Assembly (NCBI GenBank): GCA_021789565.1 | Contig: JAJYJL010000181.1 | Span: forward strand, 1 to 9,911 | DNA length: 9,911 nt | Source of the DNA: Acidobacteriota bacterium | GTDB lineage: Bacteria > Acidobacteriota > Terriglobia > UBA7540 | Reading direction: 5' to 3' | In this document: positions 1 to 7,505 of the stretch, in pieces | Numbering within the stretch: the first letter of the stretch is position 1 | Layout: the number at the start of each line of letters is the position of its first letter | Notes under the pieces: model-generated | Database searches by the model: none | What the model was told of the DNA's origin: nothing | The model's input: the letters and a program-made list of their open reading frames with translations, nothing else | Translations under genes and position numbers: made by a program

Positions 1-219
1 GTCAGCTTCAAGCGCCATGACTCGGTGTGCGCCTGCTACGACGACGAGTCGCAAGCATTTTTAGAAGCCAGCCCCGAACCGAACCTACTCGTGGAAATCA
101 ATCCCAGCGATCACGCGAGCGTCCGGCGGGCATTTGACACGCTGGCAGTCCTGTGCGAGACGATGGCGGCCGCGAGTCGCATGGTTGCGTTGTTGCCTGG
201 CAACGACCAGGAAGGGTAG
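1..219 (+). CDS. C-terminal fragment of an upstream PRTRC system protein (F or A)
   Basis: The reading frame is open from the first base of the window to TAG at 217-219, giving the last 72 residues of a protein whose start lies outside. The visible part has a Cys/Asp patch (VCACYDDES), then LLVEINPSDHASVRRAFDTL and an alpha-helical end finishing in LLPGNDQEG. There is no membrane segment. The stop lies 11 bases before the start of PRTRC protein B and sits next to that gene's ribosome binding site, so the two are almost certainly one operon. Known PRTRC cassettes place protein F and/or protein A (a JAB-like protein) upstream of B. From memory the tail suits F slightly better, but 72 residues do not settle it. 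The coding status is secure; the family name is inferred mainly from context. Confidence 0.6.
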   Translation, partial: VSFKRHDSVCACYDDESQAFLEASPEPNLLVEINPSDHASVRRAFDTLAVLCETMAAASRMVALLPGNDQEG

Positions 220-230
220 GAGGTATGGGG

Positions 231-938
231 ATGGAAGGTCATGTCCAGATCGGCGCAAGCGCAAATCTGCAGCTACGTCACGCCTTGCTTGTTTACACGG
301 ACCAGCAGAGGGCGTTTGCGACTTTGCATGACATTATCAGCCAGGAAGAAGGCGCTCCACTTCTCGCGGCCGCCCAACCGCTGAGCTTGGGCTTTCTCCG
401 GAGGCTTGCGGAGGGTCTTGGGAGCCAAGTCGCTCCGGAGGTTCTACCTGAAAATGTGCTGGCACGGACGCCTGAGATGATCGTCTGGTGGAGTCCAGCG
501 GCGCGTCGCATCATGTTCTTTGGGGAAGCCGATGAAGGGGCACGAAAACTCAATGGCCTGAACTTCCCTCATCCCCCGCTGGTCTTCAAAGTCCGCGGAG
601 GAGAGCTTTTTGTGCGAGCGCTTGAAAAGAACGCGCGCCCGCGAGCTAATACGCCGCTCAAAACCGCTCCCTATTGGAATACGGCTGGTGACGACGGAAG
701 AGTCTGTTTGGGAAGCACGCGCGCGCCGGAGAGTCAGTCGGTCGAGTCCATCAAAAGCTGGGAAGCCGCTTTCTTCCAAAGTTCCTTTACGCATGCACTG
801 GGAGCTGTCCGGCTTACCAGTCACAAGAAAGGATTCATCGGACTATGGCGCAGCCTGGCGGGCAAGAAAGCATTCCCGGTGCGTTACCTCACTGACGCCA
901 AAGAGACTCTCCGGGACTTCGTCGGCCGAGAGCGGTGA
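231..938 (+). CDS. PRTRC system protein B (prokaryotic E2-like, family D)
   Basis: A 235-residue soluble protein recognised as PRTRC system protein B, the family classed by comparative genomics as a bacterial E2 ubiquitin-conjugating-enzyme-like fold (Prok-E2_D). Visible landmarks are IVWWSPAARRIMFF (residues 84-97), HPPLVFKVRGGELFVRAL (114-131), which recalls the core strands and HPN-like turn of E2 folds, and APYWNTAGDDGRVCLGS (146-162). Cys159 in DGRVCLGS sits where an E2 would carry its thioester cysteine. The start is ATG 231: AGGAGG at 218-223 is 7 bases upstream, whereas ATG 225 is only 1 base away and ATG 153 would overlap the previous gene. ThiF follows after 3 bases. By analogy the role would be to accept a ubiquitin-like protein (PRTRC C) from the adjacent E1-like protein. 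That reaction is inferred from the fold family and is not demonstrated here. Confidence 0.87.
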   Translation: MEGHVQIGASANLQLRHALLVYTDQQRAFATLHDIISQEEGAPLLAAAQPLSLGFLRRLAEGLGSQVAPEVLPENVLARTPEMIVWWSPAARRIMFFGEADEGARKLNGLNFPHPPLVFKVRGGELFVRALEKNARPRANTPLKTAPYWNTAGDDGRVCLGSTRAPESQSVESIKSWEAAFFQSSFTHALGAVRLTSHKKGFIGLWRSLAGKKAFPVRYLTDAKETLRDFVGRER

Positions 939-941
939 GCA

Positions 942-1811
942 ATGGATACACACAGACTGCATGAAGAACTATTAGAGCGCGAAGTGCGCGTACTTGTCGT
1001 TGGGTGCGGCGGCAACGGGAGCGCCATCATCGGGGGATTGCCCTACCTCCACCTCTCGATGCTCGCGCAGGGGCACCCGTATGGATTGTCCGTCACGGTG
1101 ATGGACGGGGATACCATTTCGCCCTTCAATTCTGTCCGCCAGCCATTTACGCGGAGCGAAATCGGATTAAACAAAGCCATCGTGCTGGTGAACCGGATCA
1201 ACCTCTTTTGGGGGCTGGACTGGCAGGCGATTCCGCAGGCGCTGACCGCGCAGACGCTCGCCCCATCTTATGCCGGCTACGGCGAGCCGCATTTGCGTCC
1301 GGACATTGTCATCGGCTGCGTGGATTCGCACGCGGCCCGGGCGATCATTGCCCAGAGCACGGCGGGCTTCAGCCGCGTGGGCTACCTGTTGGATTTAGGC
1401 AACTCGGCATCAACTGGACAGTCCGTCCTGGGTGAACCCCAGAACGAGAGGAACAAACGATCCAGGACCCGCCTGAGAACTGTGGCGGAATTATACCCAG
1501 AAGTAGCCGACCCTGCTCTTGAGGATGATAACGAGCCAAGCTGTAGCGCGATTGAGGCTTTGTCCCGGCAAGAATGCTTTGTTAACGGCGTCTTGGCGCA
1601 GCACGCCCTGGCGTTGCTTGCCCGGCTGTTTCGCTACGGGGAAATCAGCTATCACGGCGGGTTCATAAACCTGGCCACCGGGGCGACTTCCGTGCTCAGG
1701 GTCGATCCGGCGTGCTGGAAACGAATTCGAAAGACGAGGGCACGCAACAATTCTGGTGCGCGTTCAGCTCCAGGCACACATCAGGCGAGCGAGCTGCCCC
1801 CCAACGCGTAG
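942..1811 (+). CDS. PRTRC system ThiF family (E1-like) protein
   Basis: A 289-residue ThiF/MoeB/E1-like adenylating-enzyme homologue, the namesake of PRTRC. A Rossmann-type nucleotide-binding start has the Gly-rich motif VGCGGNGSA (residues 20-28). It is followed by MDGD (54-57, usual Asp for ATP ribose contacts), N63-S-V-R66-Q and K78, matching the N-x-x-R-Q and downstream Lys of E1 enzymes. DIVIGCVDSHAAR (121-133) is the conserved crossover region. The C-terminal signature is PSCSAIEALSRQECFVN (199-215), with no clear pair of zinc-binding CxxC motifs. The start at 942 is 3 bases after the stop of protein B, so coupled translation is likely. Residues after about 262 are basic, low-complexity and antisense to the convergent methyltransferase gene. 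They look like read-through across a junction rather than native sequence. The family is secure; the natural C-terminus is not. Confidence 0.87.
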   Translation: MDTHRLHEELLEREVRVLVVGCGGNGSAIIGGLPYLHLSMLAQGHPYGLSVTVMDGDTISPFNSVRQPFTRSEIGLNKAIVLVNRINLFWGLDWQAIPQALTAQTLAPSYAGYGEPHLRPDIVIGCVDSHAARAIIAQSTAGFSRVGYLLDLGNSASTGQSVLGEPQNERNKRSRTRLRTVAELYPEVADPALEDDNEPSCSAIEALSRQECFVNGVLAQHALALLARLFRYGEISYHGGFINLATGATSVLRVDPACWKRIRKTRARNNSGARSAPGTHQASELPPNA

Positions 1812-2611
1812 CCCATCTTTGCGGTCCTTGAAGTAGCGTGAGTTAATCTGATCGGCACCCAGGTCCTCAATATAATGAAAGCCCATGTCCTTAAACTTTC
1901 GGGCAAGCTCGTTCGGATGGAAGAATCCCAAGAACGGCTCACCGGCTGCCCGAACGCGACGCGCCAAAATGTCGAAAGCTGCCTTATTGCGCGCATCGAG
2001 TGAGGATCGTGGAACGCCGTAATCAAAAACCACTCCGTTCGCCGAGCCCAGCGAGGCAATCAGCCTCAGCGTCGCAAGCACAATCTCCGTGCCGAGATAT
2101 TGAGTGGAGCCGAGCCAGGAAAAGAAGGTGGCTGCATCCGCCTTGAATCCGGTCTTCCGCAATTGCTCCGCTAAGCTCTGCCTCGCAAGGTCCACCGGCA
2201 CAAAGGCTGTGCGGTCAGGTACGGAGATCCCTGCCTCTGCAAGCCGCTGTCGTTTCCAAACCGGGTTGCCGGATGATCAACCTCGAAGACACGCAAGTCA
2301 TCGGACGGATTGCGATAAGCGAACGTGTCGAGCCCGGCGCCGAGAATGACGAACTGCTTGGCTCCGCGCTCGACGGCATGGGCCAATTGATCCTCCGCAT
2401 AGCGGCTGCGTGCGACCACGAAGGCCCGCATAAAGGGCGAAGCGGAGCTTTCCGGTTCTTTCGGCGTGGAGACCAGCCGGGCAGTCTCTTCCGAGCCGAT
2501 CATTGCGGCCGCCAAAGGATCGTTAAAAACCTTCGGACTGTCAAACAGTTGGTGGGCAGCTCTTCGTGCGGCAACGCGTAGAGCAGTTTGGCTCGGGTGA
2601 TCCTCTCTCAT
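1764..2611 (-). pseudogene. Frameshifted class I SAM-dependent methyltransferase (LCM / TIGR00027 family)
   Basis: Two overlapping frames together make one methyltransferase of about 284 residues, the usual size for the family. The first part starts at ATG 2611 (a TTG two codons upstream is the alternative). It carries the SAM-binding motif KQFVILGAGLDTFAYR (residues 85-100) and the following acidic strand VFEVDHPAT (108-116). The frame then shifts. Reading the next frame gives VWKRQRLAEAGISVPDRT, which continues directly into FVPVDLARQSLAEQLRKTGF and the C-terminal part ending at TGA 1764-1766. One base is missing near 2258-2267, around the CCCGG run on the minus strand. Members of this family methylate varied small molecules, and the substrate cannot be read here. 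As assembled the gene is broken; a sequencing indel is the other explanation. Its 3' end overlaps the convergent ThiF frame by 48 bases. Confidence 0.8.
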
Positions 2612-2768
2612 AATCAACGCCTGGCAAAAATCCGATTAGGCAGTGGGTCGGGCTGATACGTTGGACCTTCTCGTTGGCTTGCGACCCCAGCTTCGTTCAC
2701 GGCGAGAGGCAAACAAGAAATCCAGCTGCACCCCAGCACCAAACCTTTTGAAGGCAGTCGTGAACAGC

Positions 2769-3242
2769 CTATCCTGTATGCATTTGCTGGCTGAGGTAAT
2801 TTTGCAAGCCCAGCTCTTTGATCATATTGAGCTGGGTTTCGAGGAAGTCGACATGTTCTTCCTCATCTTTCAAGAGGGCCTCCAAGAGGTCGGCGGAGGT
2901 GTTATCGCCTTCCTTGCGCGCGATGGCGATGTACTTGTTGTACTCCTCAACCGCGCTTTTTTCGAGGTCCAGATCGTTCTCGAGTTGTTGTTCGACATTT
3001 TTGCCGACCTTAATCTTCGGGAATTCCTCCAGGCTGGGAACCCCTCCCAGGAAGATGATGCGCTCAATCAGGGCTTCGGCGTGCTTCATCTCGCCGATAG
3101 CCTGTTTCTTGATTTCAGCATAGAGGCGCTTGTAGCCCCAATTGCTCTGCATTTCGCCATGGAGAAAGTACTGGCTGATTGCCTGCAATTCTTCACTTAA
3201 TGCTTTCTGAAGGACTTCGATAACATCTGCTTTCCCCTTCAT
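2769..3242 (-). CDS. bfr: Bacterioferritin
   Basis: A 157-residue bacterioferritin, a cytosolic 24-subunit iron store with a ferroxidase centre and haem bound between subunits. Numbered from this start, every key residue falls at the same position as in E. coli Bfr: ferroxidase ligands E18, E51, H54, E94, E127 and H130, the nearby Y25, and haem ligand M52 (sequence GEMKH). The four-helix layout is complete. The start is ATG 3242 (MKGKADVIEV), with AGGAGGG ending about 6 bases upstream. A longer frame from 3257 would use a start codon that overlaps the ribosome binding site. The gene lies 120 bases downstream of the TonB-dependent receptor on the same strand. Its upstream region lacks the Fur-type palindrome seen at two other promoters here, so it is either co-transcribed or separately controlled. 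It would store iron as Fe(III) and limit Fenton chemistry. Confidence 0.96.
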   Translation of the reverse strand: MKGKADVIEVLQKALSEELQAISQYFLHGEMQSNWGYKRLYAEIKKQAIGEMKHAEALIERIIFLGGVPSLEEFPKIKVGKNVEQQLENDLDLEKSAVEEYNKYIAIARKEGDNTSADLLEALLKDEEEHVDFLETQLNMIKELGLQNYLSQQMHTG

Positions 3243-3274
3243 GTTCGCCCTCCTCATTACGCAAAGTAGTCTCT

Positions 3275-3304
3275 AATCTACCAATTTCTGCGACATATAT
3301 CCAA
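3275..3304 (-). promoter_or_regulatory. Possible sigma70-type promoter upstream of bfr
   Basis: On the minus strand TTGGAT (3304-3299) is followed after 18 bases by TAGATT (3280-3275), about 33 bases before the bfr start. Both hexamers match the consensus only partly. The 120-base gap holds no palindrome of the Fur-operator type and no clear terminator for the receptor gene, so read-through from the receptor is also possible. Confidence 0.25.
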
Positions 3305-3362
3305 ATGACATGGATGGCTTCCAGGGAAACCCCGCCGCGCTGATAAAGTACAGTTTGGCGCT

Positions 3363-6300
3363 TCAAAAGTGAAACTTAACCGCAGCTTGGAGAAGACGGG
3401 GCACGGCAGCGTTTAGCACCTGTCCGAAGGCGGGGCTGCTGATGTTGCCGTTTACGGCAGCCGGGCCGTAGAACTGGGCATGATTGAAAATATTGAACGC
3501 CTCGAGGCGCAACTCAACCGACTTGGATTCTGAGAGTTGCGCCCTCTTCTCCAGGGCCATATCAAAATTGCTGATTCCAGGCCCCGAGAAGAAACGCCTC
3601 GCGGCCGTGCCCATTTCGCCGAGAGCCGGAAGGCTGAATAGCGACGTGTTAAAGGCCGGCTTGCCGTTGCGCGGATTCTCGTTGATTTCAAGGCGACCGT
3701 GCGAAACATTCGGCGTGTCCACGCCGTTGTTGTTGATGCCGTTGGGAATGGTGCCGAGCAAGGACGTGTCATTGTTGTTGTAGAGTGTCACGGGCAGTCC
3801 CGTGGTGAAGCGCGTGATGCCGGAGAGAGCCCATCCTTCCGTCCAACGGTTGCGGCGCCCGGTCAAACGATCCGCCGGCAGGACGTACTTGTAGCTGACC
3901 ACGAAATTGTGCCGCATATCGAAAGCTGAGAGAGCCTTGCTCAGACCGGGATCAATCGGATTCAGCGGCTCGGCGAGGCTGGAGGAGTCGTTGAGCGATT
4001 TGCCGTAAGTGTAGCTTGCCATGACATCGAGCGACTTGCTCGAGTGGCGGAGGCTGACCTCAAGCGCGTTGTAATTCGAGTTGCCGATGGTCTTCTGATA
4101 GGTGACCGCGTCGAACTGCGCGCTGAAAGGCCCGCGTACCTGGACGGTTTGCCCGTTGGCGCGCGTAAAGATGCCGCCTTCGCTAAACGGGCCGCAGGTC
4201 GGCGTGCCTGGCATGACTTGCTCAGGCTCGCTCACGCTCAAGCACAGCGCGGGGTTGCCAGGATTCGCCGAAATGCCAGCGAGGAGATGGTGAGATTGTG
4301 AGCCAACGTAGCTGACGCTGAAGACGGTATTTGGCGTCAATTGGCGCTCGAACGAAAACATGTAGCTTTGTGAGTACGGGGTCACATTGCTGCGGAAAAA
4401 TGACGGGACGCCGGTGATCGGCTCATACTTGGACCAGTCCACGGATGTGTTGGGATTCCCGGCCGAAGCTCCGTAAGCGGGTATCGGCGAGGGGAAAGGC
4501 TGTCCGAAGGTTTGGCCGGTTGCCGCCGCCACGAAGGGCGTCGCAAACAGCGGCGGCCCAATCGTGCTGCTGTCGTAGTCGTAGCCGTAAGGCGGGTTGG
4601 CGCTCATAATACTCGCCGAAAGCCCTTCGATGGCTGTATAGAACATTCCGAATCCTGCGCGCACGCTGCTTTTCCCAGTGCCGCCAAAAATCTTACCCAG
4701 CAGGCCGCCGTCGAAGTTTGGGGAATAAGCCAGACCGACGCGCGGCGCGAAGTCGGTGTATTTTGTCGGCGCGAGCGTTTGCGGAATTCCCGGGTCTCCG
4801 GGAAAGACCAGTCCCCGCGGCGCCCCAGGATAAACGATGGATTGCTCGCCTGGAACAAGAGTCTGAATCTGATTGTATTTCTCATGCCAGGGAGGCAGCA
4901 CGTCCCAGCGCAGGCCGTAATTGAGCGTGAGGTTCGGCCTCACCCGCCAGCCATCCTGCCCATAGAGTCCCACGTATTTGTTGCGAAGATAAAAGCTCGC
5001 GGAATCGCCTTGCCGGTAGAAGCTGGCCACGCCCAGCAGAAAGTCGGCGAAGTCCGATCCCGTCTCGCTTCCCGTGAATTGGAAAGAGCCGTTGAAGACC
5101 GCATCCGGGTTGACATTGATCTGATCCAGGTGGAATTCACCGCCCACTTTCAACAGGTGCTTACCAAACGCCTTGGAGAAGCTTTCCGTTGCCTGGTACA
5201 GATTGTTGACCTGCCTGAGCCCGGTGGTGTCCACACCGAATGTGAACGAATTGAACGAAACGTTTTCGACCCCTTCGATCTTGGGATCGAGCGGTACGAT
5301 ACCGAGCGTGCCTGGCCCTTCCACGAACCCCTGCTGGCTGAGCTTCGGGCCGACGACGCCTGCGGGCTGGCCTACGTCGTTGGCGAATCTCAGGTAGCTC
5401 AAGTGGAATTCACTGACCGCATTCGAGCCCAGCGTCTTCGTATCGTTGAAGCTCATCAACTGCGCCCGCCCGGTTGAAATGGCGTTGAAACCGGGGACAT
5501 TGGATCCGCCTTGGGCTGTAGGGTAAGGATTGTTCTCGAAGTAGTCGTCGAGCGAATAGTAAGCGGCCAGGTTCCCCAGGCGCGTTTCCGAGTCAACCCT
5601 CACCGCCCCTTTTTCGTCGCGCAGGGTCTCGTCGTAGGCCGAAGTCGAGAAGAAAGCTGCGCCGGTATTTGCCCGTGGAATGTACTGCAAAAGCGCCCTG
5701 GCCGGCGCTGACCATGCGTTTTCGGGAATCTTTGCATTTGGAAAAACACACGCCGTGGTGCTCTCACAACCGGGTGCGTAGTAGGGCTCACCCTCGGAAA
5801 CCGTGTAGCCAAGCCTTTGTGACAGCAGATCCGCCCAGTAGGGGCCGTTCACTTTTCCGGCCAGAGAGCCTGCGACGCCGGAAAGATCGCCGGTTCGAGC
5901 ATCGCCCGATGGAACCGGGATCAGCCCTGTCTCGACTCCCTGGGTCATGCGCGTTCCCTGGTAATCGGCAAAGAAAAACGCCCTGTCACGCTTGATCGGT
6001 CCTCCCAGCGTGCCCCCAAACTGGTTCTGGCGGAATGCAGCACGATCGGCCGAAAAGTAGTTACGCGCGTCCAGGTCCGTATTGCGCAGGAACTCGAATC
6101 CGTCGCCGTGGAAACGGTTGCCGCCTGATTTGGTGACCACGATGACCTGGCTGCCGCTGTAATTCCCATGCTGGGCGTCAAAGTTGTTGGTCAGAACACG
6201 AAGTTCCTCGATGGAATCGAGGTTGGGCACGATGGCCGTGCCCATGTTGACGTCCTCTTCCACGTTGCTGCCATTCACCGTAAAGCCGTTGGCGGTTTCC

Positions 6301-6923
6301 CGCTGGCCGCTCACCGCGAGGCTTCCGGGATCGAGATCGCCCGAGGGCGGCGTGCTGCTCACTCCGGCCATCACGACGGCGTTTGGCTGCTCGGAGCTGA
6401 TCGGGATGATGCCGGGCTCAAGCGCGAGCAAATCCGTGTAAGAGCGGCCGTTCAACGGACCGGCGGCAAGCTGAGTTCGGGTCATGACGGCGCCCATCTG
6501 AGTGTTTGCGGTATGCAGGTGCGTGGCTGATTCCGTCACGGTTACTGTCTCCCTCTGGGCGCCCAGTTGCAGCCGGGCGTCAAGGCGCAACGCGCCGCCC
6601 GCGTCGAGCGCGAGTCCCCTTCGCTCAAAGGATTGGAATCCAGAGTGAGAGATCTTGACTGCGTAGCGGCCCGGGCTGAGCGCGGGGAAAACGTAGAAAC
6701 CGGCTGTATTCGTAGCCACCTTCTGCTCGGCCCCGGTTTCCAGATTCTCGACGACGACGGTGGCGGCGGGGATCATGGCTCCGGTCGGGTCCGTCACGGT
6801 GCCCGAGAGGCATGCGAGTGCGCCGGCCCATGCCGGTAAGGCCAAGGCGATCACCGCCAAAAACGTCGAAATCACGGCAAAATGAATCCTGAAGATTTTC
6901 CGATTCTTTGAATTGCGCTCCAT
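3363..6923 (-). CDS. TonB-dependent receptor, Oar-like, with carboxypeptidase-regulatory-like N-terminal domain
   Basis: A complete 1,186-residue outer-membrane TonB-dependent receptor. The signal peptide is about residues 1-33: basic start MERNSKNRK, hydrophobic core, AWA cleavage site before Gly34. Next comes a carboxypeptidase-D-regulatory-like beta-sandwich (about 37-120; SGTVTDPTGAMIPAATVVVE, then NTAGFYVFPALSPGRYAVKI). The plug follows (about 125-260; LNGRSYTDLLALEPGI, GFTVNGSNVEED, then VIVVTKSGGNRFHG). The rest is a large beta-barrel ending in LRLEAFNIFNHAQFYGP and terminal Phe in VKFHF, the aromatic end expected by the Bam machinery. The start is ATG 6923, with AAGGA about 7 bases upstream; a longer frame from 6974 would translate through the operator. 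Such receptors in Acidobacteriota are numerous and usually of unknown substrate. The Fur-type palindrome 21 bases before the start and bacterioferritin next door suggest iron or another metal chelate. The substrate is inference. Confidence 0.93.
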   Translation of the reverse strand: MERNSKNRKIFRIHFAVISTFLAVIALALPAWAGALACLSGTVTDPTGAMIPAATVVVENLETGAEQKVATNTAGFYVFPALSPGRYAVKISHSGFQSFERRGLALDAGGALRLDARLQLGAQRETVTVTESATHLHTANTQMGAVMTRTQLAAGPLNGRSYTDLLALEPGIIPISSEQPNAVVMAGVSSTPPSGDLDPGSLAVSGQRETANGFTVNGSNVEEDVNMGTAIVPNLDSIEELRVLTNNFDAQHGNYSGSQVIVVTKSGGNRFHGDGFEFLRNTDLDARNYFSADRAAFRQNQFGGTLGGPIKRDRAFFFADYQGTRMTQGVETGLIPVPSGDARTGDLSGVAGSLAGKVNGPYWADLLSQRLGYTVSEGEPYYAPGCESTTACVFPNAKIPENAWSAPARALLQYIPRANTGAAFFSTSAYDETLRDEKGAVRVDSETRLGNLAAYYSLDDYFENNPYPTAQGGSNVPGFNAISTGRAQLMSFNDTKTLGSNAVSEFHLSYLRFANDVGQPAGVVGPKLSQQGFVEGPGTLGIVPLDPKIEGVENVSFNSFTFGVDTTGLRQVNNLYQATESFSKAFGKHLLKVGGEFHLDQINVNPDAVFNGSFQFTGSETGSDFADFLLGVASFYRQGDSASFYLRNKYVGLYGQDGWRVRPNLTLNYGLRWDVLPPWHEKYNQIQTLVPGEQSIVYPGAPRGLVFPGDPGIPQTLAPTKYTDFAPRVGLAYSPNFDGGLLGKIFGGTGKSSVRAGFGMFYTAIEGLSASIMSANPPYGYDYDSSTIGPPLFATPFVAAATGQTFGQPFPSPIPAYGASAGNPNTSVDWSKYEPITGVPSFFRSNVTPYSQSYMFSFERQLTPNTVFSVSYVGSQSHHLLAGISANPGNPALCLSVSEPEQVMPGTPTCGPFSEGGIFTRANGQTVQVRGPFSAQFDAVTYQKTIGNSNYNALEVSLRHSSKSLDVMASYTYGKSLNDSSSLAEPLNPIDPGLSKALSAFDMRHNFVVSYKYVLPADRLTGRRNRWTEGWALSGITRFTTGLPVTLYNNNDTSLLGTIPNGINNNGVDTPNVSHGRLEINENPRNGKPAFNTSLFSLPALGEMGTAARRFFSGPGISNFDMALEKRAQLSESKSVELRLEAFNIFNHAQFYGPAAVNGNISSPAFGQVLNAAVPRLLQAAVKFHF

Positions 6924-6944
6924 GGCCTGTTCCTTTGAGCTACT

Positions 6945-6959
6945 TGCGAAATTTTCGCA
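6945..6959 (-). promoter_or_regulatory. 7-1-7 palindromic operator upstream of the TonB-dependent receptor
   Basis: Perfect inverted repeat with arms TGCGAAA and TTTCGCA around one base. The 7-1-7 geometry is that of Fur-family boxes. It lies 21 bases upstream of the receptor ATG and directly downstream of a -10-like hexamer, so a bound protein would block transcription start. The same arms occur at the promoter of the Fur-family gene at 9088-9108 and nowhere else in the window. Operator identity is inferred from geometry, placement and sharing. Confidence 0.75.
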
Positions 6960-6965
6960 TTTATA
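6960..6965 (-). promoter_or_regulatory. Candidate -10 element of the TonB-dependent receptor
   Basis: TATAAA on the minus strand abuts the palindromic operator. No convincing -35 hexamer is found 16-19 bases upstream (the 17-base position reads CGCGGC), so the promoter may be weak, may need an activator, or may use another sigma factor. The operator would then cover the start-site region. Confidence 0.35.
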
Positions 6966-7022
6966 GAAACCCATTTCGTCTCGCCGCGCTCTGTGACGGA
7001 AGTGACAGGTGCGCGCTTTCGG

Positions 7023-7505
7023 TCACCTCTTGGGAGGCGGGCGGCGATCCGGCCGGGTATGGTTCGCTTGCCGATCGGAGAGGGACTCAATGAACGTGAC
7101 GATCTGCCAGCGTTCCGGTTCCGGCAGCTTTGACCAGTCGGGCATGCCGCGCCGCACGACGCCGTTCGACAGAATCCAAAACAGAGCCCCCGGCGTCGCC
7201 CGCTCAACTTCCGGCGCGCGCAGGCTAGGACCTCTCCTGCCGCCAGCCGCTGCATTGCCATGGCATTCCGCGCAATGCTCTTTGAACAGCTTTCCACCCG
7301 CGGCGGCCGCAGCTCGATTGCCTTCAAACGGATTGCGCTGGTCGGCAGCCTTTTCCGGAGCTTCGGCGATTGCGGCGTAAACTTCCTTGCCGCTTTTCCA
7401 ATTCTTCTTTGGCGCGACGGCCGGTAGCATTGCAGCCAGGAACAAAACCGCTATGGCAGGGGCGATGGTTGCCAGGGAGCGCAGGTACGATGAGCGGCTG
7501 TTCAT
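7023..7505 (-). CDS. Small mono-haem c-type cytochrome
   Basis: A 160-residue exported cytochrome c. An uncleaved anchor or signal peptide spans about residues 9-31 (LRSLATIAPAIAVLFLAAML). The haem-binding motif is CAECH (78-82) in KLFKEHCAECHGNA. RGPSLRAP (91-98) follows, and Met121 in RRGMPDW is the expected distal haem ligand before helix WQIVTFIESL (133-142). This is a class I, cytochrome c mono-haem layout with one domain, followed by a basic Pro-rich tail. The start is ATG 7505, with GGAGG 6 bases upstream. Its ATG overlaps the TGA of the barrel gene (ATGA), so translation is coupled. A much longer frame from 7766 is only antisense-like read-through of that gene in another frame. The role is electron transfer in the periplasm or at the inner membrane; the partner is unknown but plausibly the coupled barrel protein. 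Confidence 0.88.
   Translation of the reverse strand: MNSRSSYLRSLATIAPAIAVLFLAAMLPAVAPKKNWKSGKEVYAAIAEAPEKAADQRNPFEGNRAAAAAGGKLFKEHCAECHGNAAAGGRRGPSLRAPEVERATPGALFWILSNGVVRRGMPDWSKLPEPERWQIVTFIESLSDRQANHTRPDRRPPPKR

Noticed and set aside
942..1811. ThiF as a thiamine or molybdopterin biosynthesis enzyme (ThiF/MoeB)
   Set aside because: The immediate upstream gene is PRTRC protein B, and the C-terminal signature PSCSAIEALSRQECFVN fits the PRTRC subgroup; no thiamine or molybdopterin genes are present.
2643..3200. A 185-codon plus-strand frame
   Set aside because: Antisense to bacterioferritin, which has every catalytic ligand on the other strand.
4512..5477. A 321-codon plus-strand open frame
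   Set aside because: It lies antisense inside the TonB-dependent receptor, is arginine-rich with no recognisable domain, and arises from the codon bias of the real gene.
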